From NCBI GenBank assembly GCA_040954595.2, contig CM082582.2, positions 4,774,001 through 4,838,000 on the forward strand: a stretch of DNA of 64,000 bases, given 5' to 3'. The notes under the pieces were generated by a model. That model ran no database searches, was not told the origin of the DNA, and saw only the letters and a program-made list of their open reading frames with translations. Shown here one piece after another: positions 11,922-26,800 of the stretch (its first letter is position 1; each line of letters starts with the position of its first letter). Made by a program: the position numbers and the translations under genes. The stretch is from Balanoglossus misakiensis (Eukaryota; Hemichordata).

Positions 11922-12055
11922 TCATAACAATGAAATTGTTTTTCAAATTAGATACTCAACTGTACAAGTGTATAATTAAATTGTACAGTCATAACAATGA
12001 AATTGTTTTTCAAATTAGATACTCAACTGTACAAGTGTATAATTAAATTGTACAG
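11922..12055. repeat. Perfect 67-bp tandem duplication
   Basis: The unit starting TCATAACAATGAAATTG occurs twice head-to-tail (11922-11988 and 11989-12055) with no visible difference. Exact identity suggests either a very recent duplication or an assembly artefact. Confidence 0.9.
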
Positions 12056-14849
12056 TCACCAAATAAGTGTGAAAGTGGAGTTTACTAATTAAGCAAATAA
12101 AAAATTCGATGTTTGAATGTATGTGACAATCTGAGATGGTCTGAAAGTTCCTACCTTTTGTCCAATGTAATTAAAATTGTGACTTCCAAAACAGGGGCTG
12201 TCAGAAAATTGTACTTTTCCGTCAAATATCAAGGTCCTTTATTATCTTGAAGCCCAGATACAGATAATTTGTCAAAGTGAGCAATTTTTTGCCATACATG
12301 TAAATGTTCTTTTTTTTAAAAACATAACTTAAAATCCTTGGATACCTTCAGCAATACTACAATGTGATTCATTAATTTACACATGGATTTGCCCAGGGAT
12401 CGGGCATTCCTGGGCCAAGCAGATTTATAGCTCAGCATTAATACCATTGTCATCCATTGGTACACAGTTGGATCACACAATGCATACTTTTGTCTACTGT
12501 TCAATGCCGAACACCAGGTTTAACTGCTGACGGTTTGTCAATTTAATCCTGATTATATCAATAAACATTTTAAGAAGGTTGGCACAAAAAGTACCGATCT
12601 GTACCAATTTGTACATGTGTACAGTAAGCACATCCTCTGGGGATTAACACTGAGATAGGATCTAAGCTGGTAAATTCCGAGAAACAGTTTGTACGTATCA
12701 GTGAATGTTGAAAAGTTGTGTTCTGTAATGTAGATGGGACTCACTAGTACTACATGACTATGTAGCTGTGGTACAGATACCCACTTTCTGTTTTAGTTAC
12801 ACGTCTAAAATGAGTATTCCTACAGTTTTTGTGTGTGCCAACAGGTATCAGATGTGTATTTCATGGTCGAGTTTTACATTAACCATTCATAGGCTCAACC
12901 AAGTAATCCGATCTGTCGCTTGGTTATCACTGATGCATACGCACTCTGCATACCTTCTCAGCGATTCTGTCCTACCATTTAGATTTTACAATAAGCCACT
13001 TAAAGTCCCCTTATAAAACCTATGCAAATGGTGATTTAAATAGTACTGTATTTTGACAAAATGGCCGGCCCAGCATGTTAGCTGCCCCTCAAGACGTAGA
13101 TTACACATACCCCAGCAGGTTTGTTCTTTTGTACAGTGCTAGTGAATAAATAAGTTGGCGGTCAAAAAATCTGCAATGGAGTGTACACACCACTTTCATG
13201 TCCTAGATTTATCCCCAGTCATGGCTATGGCCCAACCTATACATGCATTAATTTGTGGCTCTGTTATGAACAATAAGGCATCTGTCTCACCATTGTAAAT
13301 GAGTCGAGGGTTCAAATAATTTCTAGGCCTTGGTACTAAATGTTTTCTGTGAGCCAAGAATCCAAAATGCACAGGGTTGATTTTAGAAAGTCAAATTGAG
13401 TACTTCAAAACACCATTCATTTGTTGCATGAAATATTAAATTACTGTGAGGAGATTTCAAGTAATTGCCATATTAGTTTTTATAGGACATACTAAAAATT
13501 GTTCTTATATATTTGCTTTATAATACAGCATGTGTTTTCACCTAAAATGCATTGTTGTACATTATTGTTCCTGTCATGTTTCAGATATTACACATAGGTT
13601 TTAACATTGACTAACATTCTTAATATCACACTAGCAAAAAAAAATGTGGCATTTTATTCCATTTTGTGAGAGATACATGTATACATGTATGCAAGTGCAT
13701 GTCAGCTGATTATTGTGTGTTTAACTGCATGGCATGATATCAACTAACAGTTTGTCCCTTTACCACAGGCATGGCATTCAACAGCTAGGTTACCAGTCAC
13801 CATGATCCATCGTAGATGAAGCCAAAGACAGCAAGGGGACCGATCATCCTCCAAATCAGAGATTCCACTCTGAGTGACTGCATGCACATACTCTTCTTGT
13901 GTTATTGAGTGCAAAGGATTTAGGCAAAAATCATACAATGGCACACAGGGTAAGAATTGTCATTTGCACCCCGCTAGTCACCACATGAAGCTGTAGCAGA
14001 CTGAGAGACATGCAGGGTTGCTTTTTTCATGTAATTATCCAACTTGGCAGTCTTCCAGAATAACACTCACTGTGCTGTAGTGCATTAATTTTAATTAGGC
14101 TTTTACCTCTTGTGTGACTGACAGAATGAAAAAAATAATGCATCAATATTAAGCATATTCATGCTATACAAGTGTACATGTATTTCCTGATATTCAAATT
14201 TTTATTTGCATATATGTGTTTTTCTGAATAAAAACATACTGAAAATGTTTATATTCATAAAAGCTACTATGCTGATAGATTAAATTTAAGGTATTTGGCA
14301 AATAAAAACTCATGGAAAGTGGTAATTTTCATAATAACCTATCTGCTTTACGTAACAGCTTTTATTTGTTATCACTTTTGGGTACAAGGTTATTGAACTG
14401 ATATTTTTCATCGATTGGTTCTATTACAATGTGGGATGTCAGGTTGCTATAGCAACTCTGCCTGAACAAAATAGTCCATAGCAAATGATTGGAGTGAAAG
14501 CCCAGAATGGCACATTTGTGTCACAATGGTAGAGAGACATGCGTCATAATATTGGAATTAAAGGTCTCTTGTCTGGGGACAGTAGAAAAAAAAGTGTACA
14601 GTGTACATATATAATCTACATCACATCTGCTAACCATAAGTCTAGTGTACGACTACGTGTTTATTACAGACATGGAGTGTTCTATTCCATCCGACGGAAT
14701 TTGTTTTTATCTGCCGTTGTTGCCCTCCATGTACAGAAAGGATTTCAGTCAGATGAAAATCAGACAAGTCTAAATATCAGGCTGTATCTTCACATTGAAT
14801 GTTGCTTTCTCCTCGCTAGATATCCAAAAACCCTGTCTTCAAGACACCT

Positions 14850-17800
14850 ATGACCTTCAGTCCAAGACTGGATGGACAGAAAGCCAGACCATCACCCTCA
14901 AGACATGAACTGCTCATGGAAGAACTAGGACTCAATGGTGAGTACATTTTACTGTGGTAAAAAAGTCACTTGTGTTAATCATACACAATTTCATCAATAT
15001 GGTCTGTGCAAATAGTTAGGGTCAAGCTAGCTGCAGTAATGGTAGCCATGGTGGGCAGAGTCGTGCAGTTTGTGCGATGTTTCATGCAGCTTTCGCAGTT
15101 GGGCCTGACGCACTACCCAACCACCAACCAGCCAACCAAGGCTACAATTATTGCAGCTAGCTTCACGCCTGCATATACATGTATAATATAGCTTGATTTT
15201 ACATGAATGTGACACATCATGAACTTACACGTATGTGATGACATCATCAAATTTTGTGTTCATCGCTGGCATATATGGACATGGCACGACTTACATGTAC
15301 ATGTATGCATATATAAAAACTAACGTAGCTTGTACACCTAAACCACCAAATGGCAACTGTCTGTTGGGACAACATCTGTGAAACAGAGTCACCTGGCTGG
15401 CACATGCCTGTACAATATGTGCACCTAGAAATCTCCAGGGCGTGAAAGTAGACCTCTGTTCTCTGTGTTTTGTTTACAATGAAAGCAAATTAGAATCTCT
15501 GTTTGATCTCAGTAAAATGATAATACAGGCACATTCTAAACAAATTTAAGTGAATTCTGAAGAGTTAAGGTGTAGTGTATGCGCGGTCAGGCAGAATTTT
15601 TAATCAGTGCAGTTACAGCATTAAAAATCAGCAGGTGTGAAATTCTCTTTTATATCGACACAAGTAAGTTCGCACACACACACACCTTCAAATTAACCCT
15701 TGTCTTTACACCTTCAGAATTCTACTACTGTAACCATGGCAACAACTGCCCATAAAGTCAGACATGTATTATTATGTAAATAAGAACGTACCTGTATGTT
15801 GGTGAAATCTGCCGTCTTGTTCCATTCTGTTGTGCCCTTGAAAGGGAAACTGCATTCTGTGTAGTGGCTTCACTGTTCAGCCGTTCAAAAGAAGGTGAAT
15901 TTTATGGTGTCCGTGGATAAAAGTTTTCATTAGTGTAGTATTATCAGACTGAAAAGATGTTGGGTTATTTTTTATAGTACAAGTCACTAAAATAAAATGC
16001 TATAAGATTGATCCTCAAAGTCTGTACTGCAAGGACATTGGTTTGTGTAGTCTTGAAGTCAGTGTCACTGAACGTACTGTAAATGCTGAAGTAATAAGTT
16101 GAATGATCAAAATCCCCAACTTTAATAGTACCGGTAGTATTGTATCACATATTTGTGATTGCTGCAAGATTTATTTACTTTTGTATTAACATGCATTTGT
16201 GTCTTCTGAACCTGTTGCTGACATTTGCAAGTAGCATTAAATTTGACAAATTTGTTCTTGAACCTCATTCTGATTCTGTTGGCTTTATCACAAAATCCGA
16301 AAGTCTGAACAGCATTCAGCAGTAGTGAGTTATTTAATTTAACCCACATCATTTGCAATCCATCTACTTCAAATTGAAAATTGATGCAGGGAAAATAAAT
16401 TCCTTCCAAAGATTGATAATTGTAAGTTATACGAGATATACAACCAAGGGTTAATATGATAAAGACATGGTCGCAATGAGGTCGCATAAATAATGATGAT
16501 CAGAAGATGATGAGTCAGCATCTCATGCTAATAATATCCTAATTATGGAATGAAATACTTTGTGCTAACCCTGGATATCATCATCATTGAAGACGAAAAC
16601 ATGTCACGCTGGCATTTGCCACGTCATCTAAACTGACTATGGATGACATAAGGCTACAATTGTATTTTATAGTATCAATTCACCACATAAACTCGATTAG
16701 ATAAATGTGAAAGGACCTTTTACCATTGGCATGTCAGACATTTTTCTGCATACGATATTTGTTATCACAAAATGCCTTACAGTTCAGACAAGAATGCTAC
16801 ACGTATGTTAAAAATACCTGTGAATTTCTTTTTAATGCCTGGTAAAACTTCAAAATAATAACAGGGATATAATTTGCTGCAACAAATTTTATACATCAGG
16901 TTCTATCTTTATGACCATTGTAATGTTGCTCTAACCTGAGCTGGATGATAATGGTCAACAAAATTATGGAACTTTAACTTCAATGTACATAGTGCAGTTT
17001 TGTTTTCAAAATCAGAGCTATTGCATTTGTGGAAGACTAATATATTTTTTCATCCTATACAATAAATATGATTCAAAATGAAATTAAAAAGTTTGAATTG
17101 AACTGTAGGCTGATCTAACGTGAAAATAGTGTGTGACATCTTGCAAGAATCGTGGGCAATATCCAAGCAGAATAAGGCATATCAATAATTTGTGTGATTA
17201 TTGGTCCATTTTCTTTGGGGGTTTTTCACCAAAAAGTTAAAATTGTTATTGTAATGTACTGTACACCCAGCTTCATTGGAGTAAGATATGATCTGACTAA
17301 CAAACGAATATCACCCAGTATTGGCCTCTCAGACTCAAAACAACGACTCAGTATGCATTACAATTGTAGTCATTAAATTAAATGCCTCTGTTTGTATTCT
17401 GTGTTCCATTTGTTTCTTCTGAAATTAATGTATTCAACTTTAGCCTTATCTTTTTGGTATGCACATGTAGGTAATATTTACACGTGTACATGCCTACATG
17501 TACATTCAATGGATATGAGAACAAATTAAGAACATTTATAAGCAGTGCATTCAGTGTCTAGATGTGATTGAGGATTGACCTGTTGATGACATTACAGATG
17601 AAGCTATAGGGATAACCAACGTAACATTTATTGTAATGTGTCCAACATATGAAATTATTTTTAACAACATTATTCACATACTAAGTATAAACATTCAGTC
17701 GTGCAAAACTTGACCTAGTGAATCGATTACTCTGACCTCTGACTTTGAGATTCATCTGCAGTGACTGTGCTTTGCCATTGTTTCATCTCAGATGTCAAAT

Positions 17801-20800
17801 GAGCTACAGTGAAGATTAGGAATAGCTTTCCGATTTGCTAACAAGGTGTTTATAATGGGTCAGCACTGGGTTAGCCTGTGTGTTGCAACAGTGTTACCAA
17901 GTGTTACAGAGGTGTGAAACTGCTGGCCCACTTGGCATTGTGCTTAGACACATATTTGTATTTTTTGTATTAAGATGTTCAGTAGCTTCAATAGCTTTCT
18001 ATTATAAAGTGTCCTTGACTTCTGAAGTCATTCATTACTAATAGAGACTTTACTAAAACAGGTATTAAAACCAACATCAATGTCAGTGTCACATCTCAGT
18101 GGACCCGACTGAGGAGAGAGTGTTATTGCCGTCACATTTACGGTACACTTGATTCCTGCTGCTGCGTATTGACTAGTCTATAGAAATCAATAAACACTTT
18201 GAACGTCAAAAAGGTGAACATTTACCAAACCATTCACTCCCACTTTGACCTAATGTAATTAAGACATTCCGCTTTTGATTTTGTACATAAAAGTGAAAGC
18301 ATATTGTCTGTGGTTAATAGCTGTGACCTGGTCCCTGGCTGTAGTGCCCCATTCTTTCCAAACAAGTACTCATTTCTGCGGCAACAAATTATTTTTCGTG
18401 CTTTTGTTTGTGATGGGGCTAACGATTTTCAAATTGCATTGGGCTATAATGTCGACGTTTATTGGCCCGAATGGCTGATTTCACACACCCCTGTCACTTG
18501 TTGATGTTTGTGGCATTGATTTCACCTTTAGAAGCAGTGAGATCATTAAATTTGAGTGGTGGCGCGTAAAATTTGATGGCGCACATCCGAGAAGGGAAAT
18601 CTTGTTTTCCCCACATCAAAGAGAGCTGGGACTTTTGTCAGTTTTAATAGACTGATCAACAAGTCGCTGTCAGAGTCAACAAATTGTCCCCTCCATATTG
18701 CGTTTCTTTGCCTTGATTGTGTTCCTAAATAAGACTGTTGCAAGAAGAATATCCAGTTTATTTTATGTACTCTGCACTGGTACACACACAAGGTGTGTAG
18801 AATGATATCACTTGCAACAAGCATATTGTCCAGATTCATCTTGTTTTATTTGGCAATATATTTTAAACGTCAGCATCACAAATCAACTTAATTCAATGTG
18901 GTATCAATTCATTCAATGAATTCAACCATGTCTTGAATTCTGATACCATGATTACATACAATATCACAAAGTAAAAGTACTTGTGACTTACAACATGTAT
19001 ACTTAGTGTGACCTGGAATTGGTACACACACAAACTATAGGTAAATGTCAGACTTCTGACAACAAATAGAATCACATTCTTCAAGAAGTGTATACTTATC
19101 CATAGTGATGAATGTTGTGCAAAGTGGCATTTATTCAGGTATAGACTTGATTTGAGATATTTATTTTATACAACCTGAATGGCCATATGCATTGAATGAT
19201 GCATGTAACTTGTAACCCACCACTATATACTGTTTTTCTTCTTTCGCTCGCACTTGTATACATGTAGGTCTTTGTTTTCATTGAAAAGATAATCTTTAAT
19301 CTTTAAATCTGCTTAGAGCTGTATTCTACTATATTATTTTGTGCATCATTCATACATTGTACCCATTACATTATGGTGTCTAAATGAATATCTATTGCAT
19401 ATGGTGAGTAAAATTGTTTTTGCAAGTTTGCCAAACTTTTTTCAACTCTTTTATTTCTGTCAAGGCTACATGTAGCTGGACTGCTCTGGTACATGTAATC
19501 TTGGTAACCTCGTCATTTAGAAAACAATTAGTGTACGGTAATGGTCAGTCAATGGATGAGTAATATACTCCAAATAGAGAGAAATGTATTGTGTTACAAT
19601 GTACCATCTCATATATCTAGATGAACTAGTCATCCAGACAGAAATAAGAGTAGCTTATGATAGAATATTTCACAAAAGTTTGATTCAGTGTGATTCGGTT
19701 TCCTTTTGGTCAAATCAATCTTTTATTTAGTTATATTGATGAGCTCCACAAATCTTAAAACCAAGATAGAAATACTAGAAGTAAAATTCTATAAAAAATC
19801 AGTTTTGAAATTATGGTTTAAATGATATTTAAAGCACAGTAGTTCTGTGTTTCAAGTGCACAGAAAGTTATCAAAGAATGGGATTTTTTTGTTTTTATAT
19901 CTATAATGCTATACTTGTAGGCTAGCCCAGTGACATTCACAAGTTAGCGTCAAGTACACAGGTATGCAGCTAAACTGCTTTGTAAAAAATATCATGCTAA
20001 GTCTTTGAAAAGACTTCATACACAATGTCATGCATGAAGGCAGTCACCTGCACAGCATTTCTATTAACACCCCACCCAGGAGTATATGTATTGTAGTTTC
20101 CTGAATACTTGCAAGTACAACTGTATTACTGTACATATTAACATCTGATTTCCATCATTCCAAGCCTTTGAATGATGGAAATAAGATTTTTTCAGGTTGC
20201 AAGTTTATTTTCCCTGTGTAATAACCCACCCACTGAAACATCATCTTTGATGTGAAACTTGACTCGACCTCCCCCCCCCCCCCCCCCCCCCCCTCAAAAA
20301 AAAAGTACCAGTACAAAAAGTGAGAGAGACAAAGACTTGGTATGAGTACCTAACCCATTGAAATGTCCCAATCAAGCATGGAGACGTTAAGTCGAAAAAA
20401 GAACAAAGAGAGACTTAAAAGTTGTAATGTAATGGCACAGGGCAGTAGACTACATGACTCCAACCAAAAGCCAATAAAAAGAACAACAGGTTCCTGGTGA
20501 GAACGCCACACAGTGGGAATTGTAGGACACAACAATGTAATTTAGACTACCTGTGGTCCCAGTGACACCTGCCTTTCAATGTTCAGTCAACATGTTTCCA
20601 CCTTTCGTGTATATGGGTGGCACTAGTAATCCCTTTACACAATACAGTTACTGTATCAATGCTGAGACTACATGTAACTGTAACTGAGTTTATTCATATA
20701 GATTAATTTTCAGAGAAATCTGAAAAAATTTGAATAGGACTCGATTTTTGTCACCAAATCTATGCGAACTGAACAATGGCGTAAACAGCGGTGTTGAATA

Positions 20801-23800
20801 GAGAACTGTCTGTGAACTTTTATTTTTCACACTTGTAGAATTAGAAAACAAGTTCAGAACCTATGCACCAACATGTATAATAAACATGTCTATGTGAATG
20901 CCACATACATGTACATGTAGATGAGTTTCTTCTGTGTGTTAGCAATCAATGTTTTACAGCTGAGGCTTGAATGTACGAATGTATGATTTCAGGGATTACT
21001 ACCAGTGCATTAAAACCTCAATCATCATCCCATTCCTCTTGCAAGAAATTGTTTGTTTATTTTGCCTTTTTGACTTCATGCCAAATATTTCTGTCTCTGA
21101 CAGATTTGCTCTCGCCATCAAACTCCCGCCAAGAAATGTTTATGTTATCAGCATATGGCTGCATGACCCAGTCTCACCTCAAATCACAAACACTCCATGA
21201 AAACTCAAACATCATGCATGACCATATGGCTGTATGGGTCTTGCATGGCCTCACATACTAGATATGTATTTCACAAGTGCTAATACATGTATGTAATAGT
21301 GTTTTGCTATGTGTACATGTACATGTATGTGTTGGGATATTTTTTGACAATGGTCTTTGCAATCAGCTGTTGAGTCATCAGATCTGATAGGAGAGCCATT
21401 CTAAAATTAAAGTATTATTAATCCTGATAATATCTTGGACCGACTGAAGGTCATATACACACATATCCGATCAAGCTACAGATTGAATTTCATTTGACCC
21501 TCGAATAGACATAGTTGTGAGGTGATTCTACAGCCGTTCCCTCATCGCGCATGCACTACGTGAAGTGTCTCATTTCAAAGACACTGCAGGTCATCAATAT
21601 GATGATCATCATGTATATTGTTATGTAGGATAGATTTACTGACATCAGACACACACAGTATGAGAAACCCTTGACACTTGATGGCGCTGTTCATTCTGCG
21701 ATCCATTCTGCTCTGCAACTGTAAAGTACAGCAACTTTCATTCAGAATATGTAGACAAGCCTTCGTCATCAGATAATTTAATGAACTTATGTAATTATAA
21801 TTAAGCTGACGAACTTCTGTATCCTCCCTCAATGTTACAATTACCAAAAGAATAACATTCGTCCCATGTTCTACATGTACAAATGTACTAGTAACACAAA
21901 TTTTGCCTCAGTGACCCCTTCCATTTGTTTACATGTACACTCAGTGATTAATACTGACAGAAATTTTCCGTAATTCTGTATAGAACTCTGATATCATAAC
22001 TGAATCTTTGTACTATAGTGGCGTATACTGCACCATTGAGAGTCAAGTATCTTTTAGAAGAAAACGTATCTTGTCTACATGCATGTATAATAACATTGTG
22101 TTTGTTTTCATTCTTCTCTGTAGATATGTCTGATGGTGAAGACAGTACATCCAGTGGAGATGATGAACTCGAAGTGGATCAAATGTCAGCACAGGGTGAG
22201 ATATCTCAGTTTTGTGACTATATCCGAGTTACAGGAAACTTTTAACACATACAGTCAAGACACAAATTAGGTTTAATACTTATTACTGGTTACAGATACT
22301 GAATGCTAATTCACGCAGTTGTAAGCATTTGATTTGAAAAACAAGCTGACATGAAAATTCAGGCTGGCTCCTGCGAAAAGTATCTGACAAGAGGCTTTTG
22401 TTTGTCACGTCTCATAGCTTTTTAAAATGTTCCTTCAATCGGCCGTAGATTTTGATATTTAATCTGACAGGAGAATGCTTTGTCTGTGAATTCCAATTTC
22501 AGGTGTGTGTTCTTTGGTGGAATTTCAAGCCATGCAGAGAGAGCTGGACGAGAGGAATAAACAAAGAGAAGATCTCATGTTTAGGATTAAGGTCAGTGTC
22601 CCGTAAAGGCTGTGTAAGTACAGTAGTGTGATTTGACATCTTGAAGGAGGTATCAGTTCGAAATTACCTAATAGGTTGTCCAGGTTACGTGGATTGAATG
22701 TGAGGAGGTTGTGTTTACACTTGGAGTTTTGGGGGGATTATCACTACTGCCATGGGAACCAGTTCTGACAACTTAAGAGTGCTGTGGCAGTAAAGTGTGA
22801 TAAAAGCATGTCCCAAACATGTGCCCAAACAATGCTGTATATACATGTACATGTAAATTGTACATGTAGGCTAGAACTTGCTTGCACTGTAGTACGTCTT
22901 TGTTTTGTCAAGTCATAAACAAACTCAAGACACCTATAAATATGTACACATTACACATACAGCAAATCCATGTTCAGAATCCATACTTGTATGTTTCCCA
23001 CAAATATATACTTGAATTTATTATTACACTCTATTATTCTGTGCCTCCAGATGTTGACAGATAATAATAAACAGTACAAGTCAAGAGTCATCAAGGAAGA
23101 AACGAGTAAAAAACAACAAATTCGAATCATGAGGAAAACTCATGAAGCTCACCTTGATGAGAAGAGAGAATTGATCAAGAGTTTACAGGATGTGATTGAA
23201 GAACAGGAATCGAAAATATTTGAACTGGAAGCTGAGTTGAAAGGTAAGTAGTTTAGAGAAGATGGCACCACAAGGGGAGATATTTCAGAAAATTTAAATT
23301 CTTCATTTCTTTGCTACATACAAACCTGTGTGGCATTATTTTGAAAAAAACAAGGAATTTTATATATTCGCTATTTTGTTCCTCCCCCCCCCAAAAAAAA
23401 AAAAAAATTAAGTATCAGTAGGTTTTAAAAAAAACTGTAATAATTCAAAATGTTGCTCAGATCTTTGATTTTTTTCTTACATTGTTCCAACAGAAATAGT
23501 GTAACATGTATTTCAGTAAAAGTGAAGAAAAGTTTGAAAGTGATTCTCAAGAAATCTATTCTTGTATGCAGTAGAATGAGATTGTGTTGACCCAGAAGAG
23601 GTTTCACAATGCCAAGATTTTGATATTCTTTCATGTCCAACTGCTGGCTTGACATTTTCATCACTTGGATCCATGGCATAGTAGCAGAGATGTAGATCTG
23701 AACACAAACACATTATTCTTTACCCACAGGAGTCAAGACAAGTCCTAAAACCACAAAGGGTTCCACTGGTATACAGAAAATGGTGGAAGCCATTGAAAGA

Positions 23801-26800
23801 TTGCACGTAGAGAAGTCAGAGTTTACAGAAAAACTGTTGACAGCAGAAAACAAGTTGGAAGTCAGCAAGCAAGAGTGGGACGAAACCATCAATGATCTCT
23901 ACACACAGCTGGAAGTTATGACCAAGAATTATGAGGAGGCTAAGATGGAGATTCTTAAAATGAAGAGCGTTCAGGTATGTGAGAGTGCGAGTAACATACA
24001 TCAGTTGTCAATCCAGCCCTGTATTGCTCAAGGCTGAAAGAAATACGTGATGAGTATATATAATCAGTCAGCAATGTGATTTTATGTACATTCTGATTAT
24101 AATATCAACCATGAAGTATATTTTCACTAACATTGCCAAAAAGATATCATTATTGCCAATATCACACATGTAACTTCTCTGTGTTATTGTCACAAAGTGT
24201 AAATTCACTGTTGTATTAATTAAAGGGACAAAGTCTCTCTCTCGCTGCACTTTTTTCATTAATTATGTTTAATACAAGACACCGTTTATGGTGATGTACA
24301 TGCGGATATATAGTGAATCAACGTTCAGCCACACACAACTTCCATCCCACTTGTAGACACAAGAGTTAAAAAACTCGCCAAAATGAATAATCGGTCTGTA
24401 CCATTTATTCATTTTGGGCGAGTTTTTACTCTCATATCCTGGTTGTCGAGTGTGAATTCCAAAAGTCACCTTCTGTGTTTTTTTCAGGGAGAGACTGACC
24501 ATGAAAAGCAGGTGAAGAAATTGGAAATAGTGAATGCAGAGTTGCAGCAAGAATTGGACGAAGCAAAGTCACAACTACAAAACGGTGTCAGTGATGGAAT
24601 AGACGAAAAACATCTCATAGAATCTGCTGAAATACAGGTCAGTTATTTGTACACATTCACTGTATTCTTATTTATGGCCCTGATAAGGATTTGTGGACCC
24701 AGATTGTATGGCGCGTGGACCTACAAAGTATCAAACTTTATTTTTTGATTTATTGCCAACAGAAGCTTCAAGAAGAAAACCAATATTTACAGCAAAGTAA
24801 TAGTAAGTTACAAGAGGAACTCATCTCGTTGGAAAACGACGTTGCAATTTTAAACAAGAGACTTTCTGATAAAGATGTTCATTTCAAGTCAAGTGAGAAA
24901 AAGGCCAACTCAGAAATCAAATCTCTCAAACTGAGGCTCCGACAAGTAGAAATGGAATTGACAGAAATGAAAGCAAACCCAAAGGTAAGCTGTGACAGAT
25001 TATACACTTGTGTAGCTAACTCTGGTATGACCTCATGTCTTGATTGCATTTATGGTATTACTGAGTGAGAGAGAAAAGTGGTCAGATGATGCATGTATTT
25101 GTTGTGTGAGTCTGGATGTTGAATCAGTACAGCCATATAGTGTGTGTGTGTGGGTGGGTGGGTTTGTGTGTGTGCAGGCGTGCATGTTCGTTCAGTATAT
25201 ATTCAGCATTTTTATTGAGCAAAATTTGTATTCTAGTCCAGACTAGAAATCATTTGTCAAGAATAACAATGGCAGTTCCAGGGCTAATCGAACAAGAAAT
25301 TGCATTTGGTACAAAAAAAACACACAAAAAATGAAAAATAAGGCCAAAAGATACAGCTAATGTCCCTTTAACACGTATTGATGATGTCATTTGTAATTGT
25401 GGCTTCTTTTGACAGATTGTTGAAGTGACCAAGACAGTGTCTGTGGAGTCGGAGGAAAGCAGACAGGCACTGAGCGATTCACAGGCGGAAAATGCACAAC
25501 TATATCATCAAATTGACCGGTTGCAGAAACACAGAGATGGAACGCTTCAAAAACTCAACGCCGCGCAACAAACAATACAAGGTTTAGAAAATAAGGTAAA
25601 TCTTTAACTGTCATCTACTGTAATTTCTTTTGGGAAATGGTGGGGGGGGGATAATGTTGACAGAGTGACAGTCAAATCATGCTATCAGACTCACAGCACA
25701 TACGTAGAACAGGATGGGGCAAAGATAGCTATCTTTTGTAAGGTCAGTATATTCCTTGTATAGGTATAGTTTTTGAACTGTTGCCTGACTGGTCAACATT
25801 TCCAACAACTGCTACCTGTAAATTATCATGCACAGATGAAAATTGGGTAACAATATGACATCAGTCTCCCCTCAAGAACATGAGTTACCCCAAAATACTT
25901 TGTTTCCTTCACCCTTTGACGTCATGGAAGCAGACCATTTTGGGATGACTCCCAGCTACATGTATATGCTGTTCCCTACGTGGCCTGTCATATGTGTATA
26001 ATAGCACTCGTATCCACAAGGCGCTTTACAATATGTGTATAATGTCACATCCACACTCCAAATTTCTTTAAACAGATTGCAGATAGTGAAACTGAAATGG
26101 AGCTGATGAAAGAGGATTTTGAGCACGACCTCATCAAACTGGAGGCGAGCAAACAAGAAGCCATCCAGGAGCTGACCTTAGAATCCCAGCAGAGGAATGA
26201 AATATTGAACAGACGAGCGATGATGATGAAAGTGAAATTTTCACAGATCAGACCAGGCTTGCTGCACATTGCTGAAGAGTACAAGAATCTCCGAAAGATA
26301 TGTTCGCAGTTCCCAAAGATCATCAGAGCCACAGTACAGCACACCAAAAATGAGGTACATGTAATACATGGTTTGTTTTCCGGAGTTTGACGGTGCATTC
26401 ACCATTACTAGTACTCAGGATCTAACATTACTAAAATCTAGAAAAGTTCAAATGATTAGTGTGCCATCAAATCCAATAAGATACACCACTGACTCAACAA
26501 ACTTACTACCGTTCCAGATCCAACAAGCAATCTCTGGCATCAGTGACCACAACAAAGAATTGGTGAGGAAGTATAAAAAGGAAATGTCACTAAGGAAGAA
26601 ATACCACAATGAATTAGTGGAACTCAAAGGTGAATATGAACATTACTGTGCACTTTACTTTTTGCACCAAACCAGTAATCTTTTTTGTCAATAAAAAATA
26701 ATGAGTTTTTCCCAAGAAAAATAATTTTAAAAAGTGTGAAGATAACTAAAATTGATCATGATTGCACTGTGTGATGTGTGAGTATCATGGTAATATGCCA

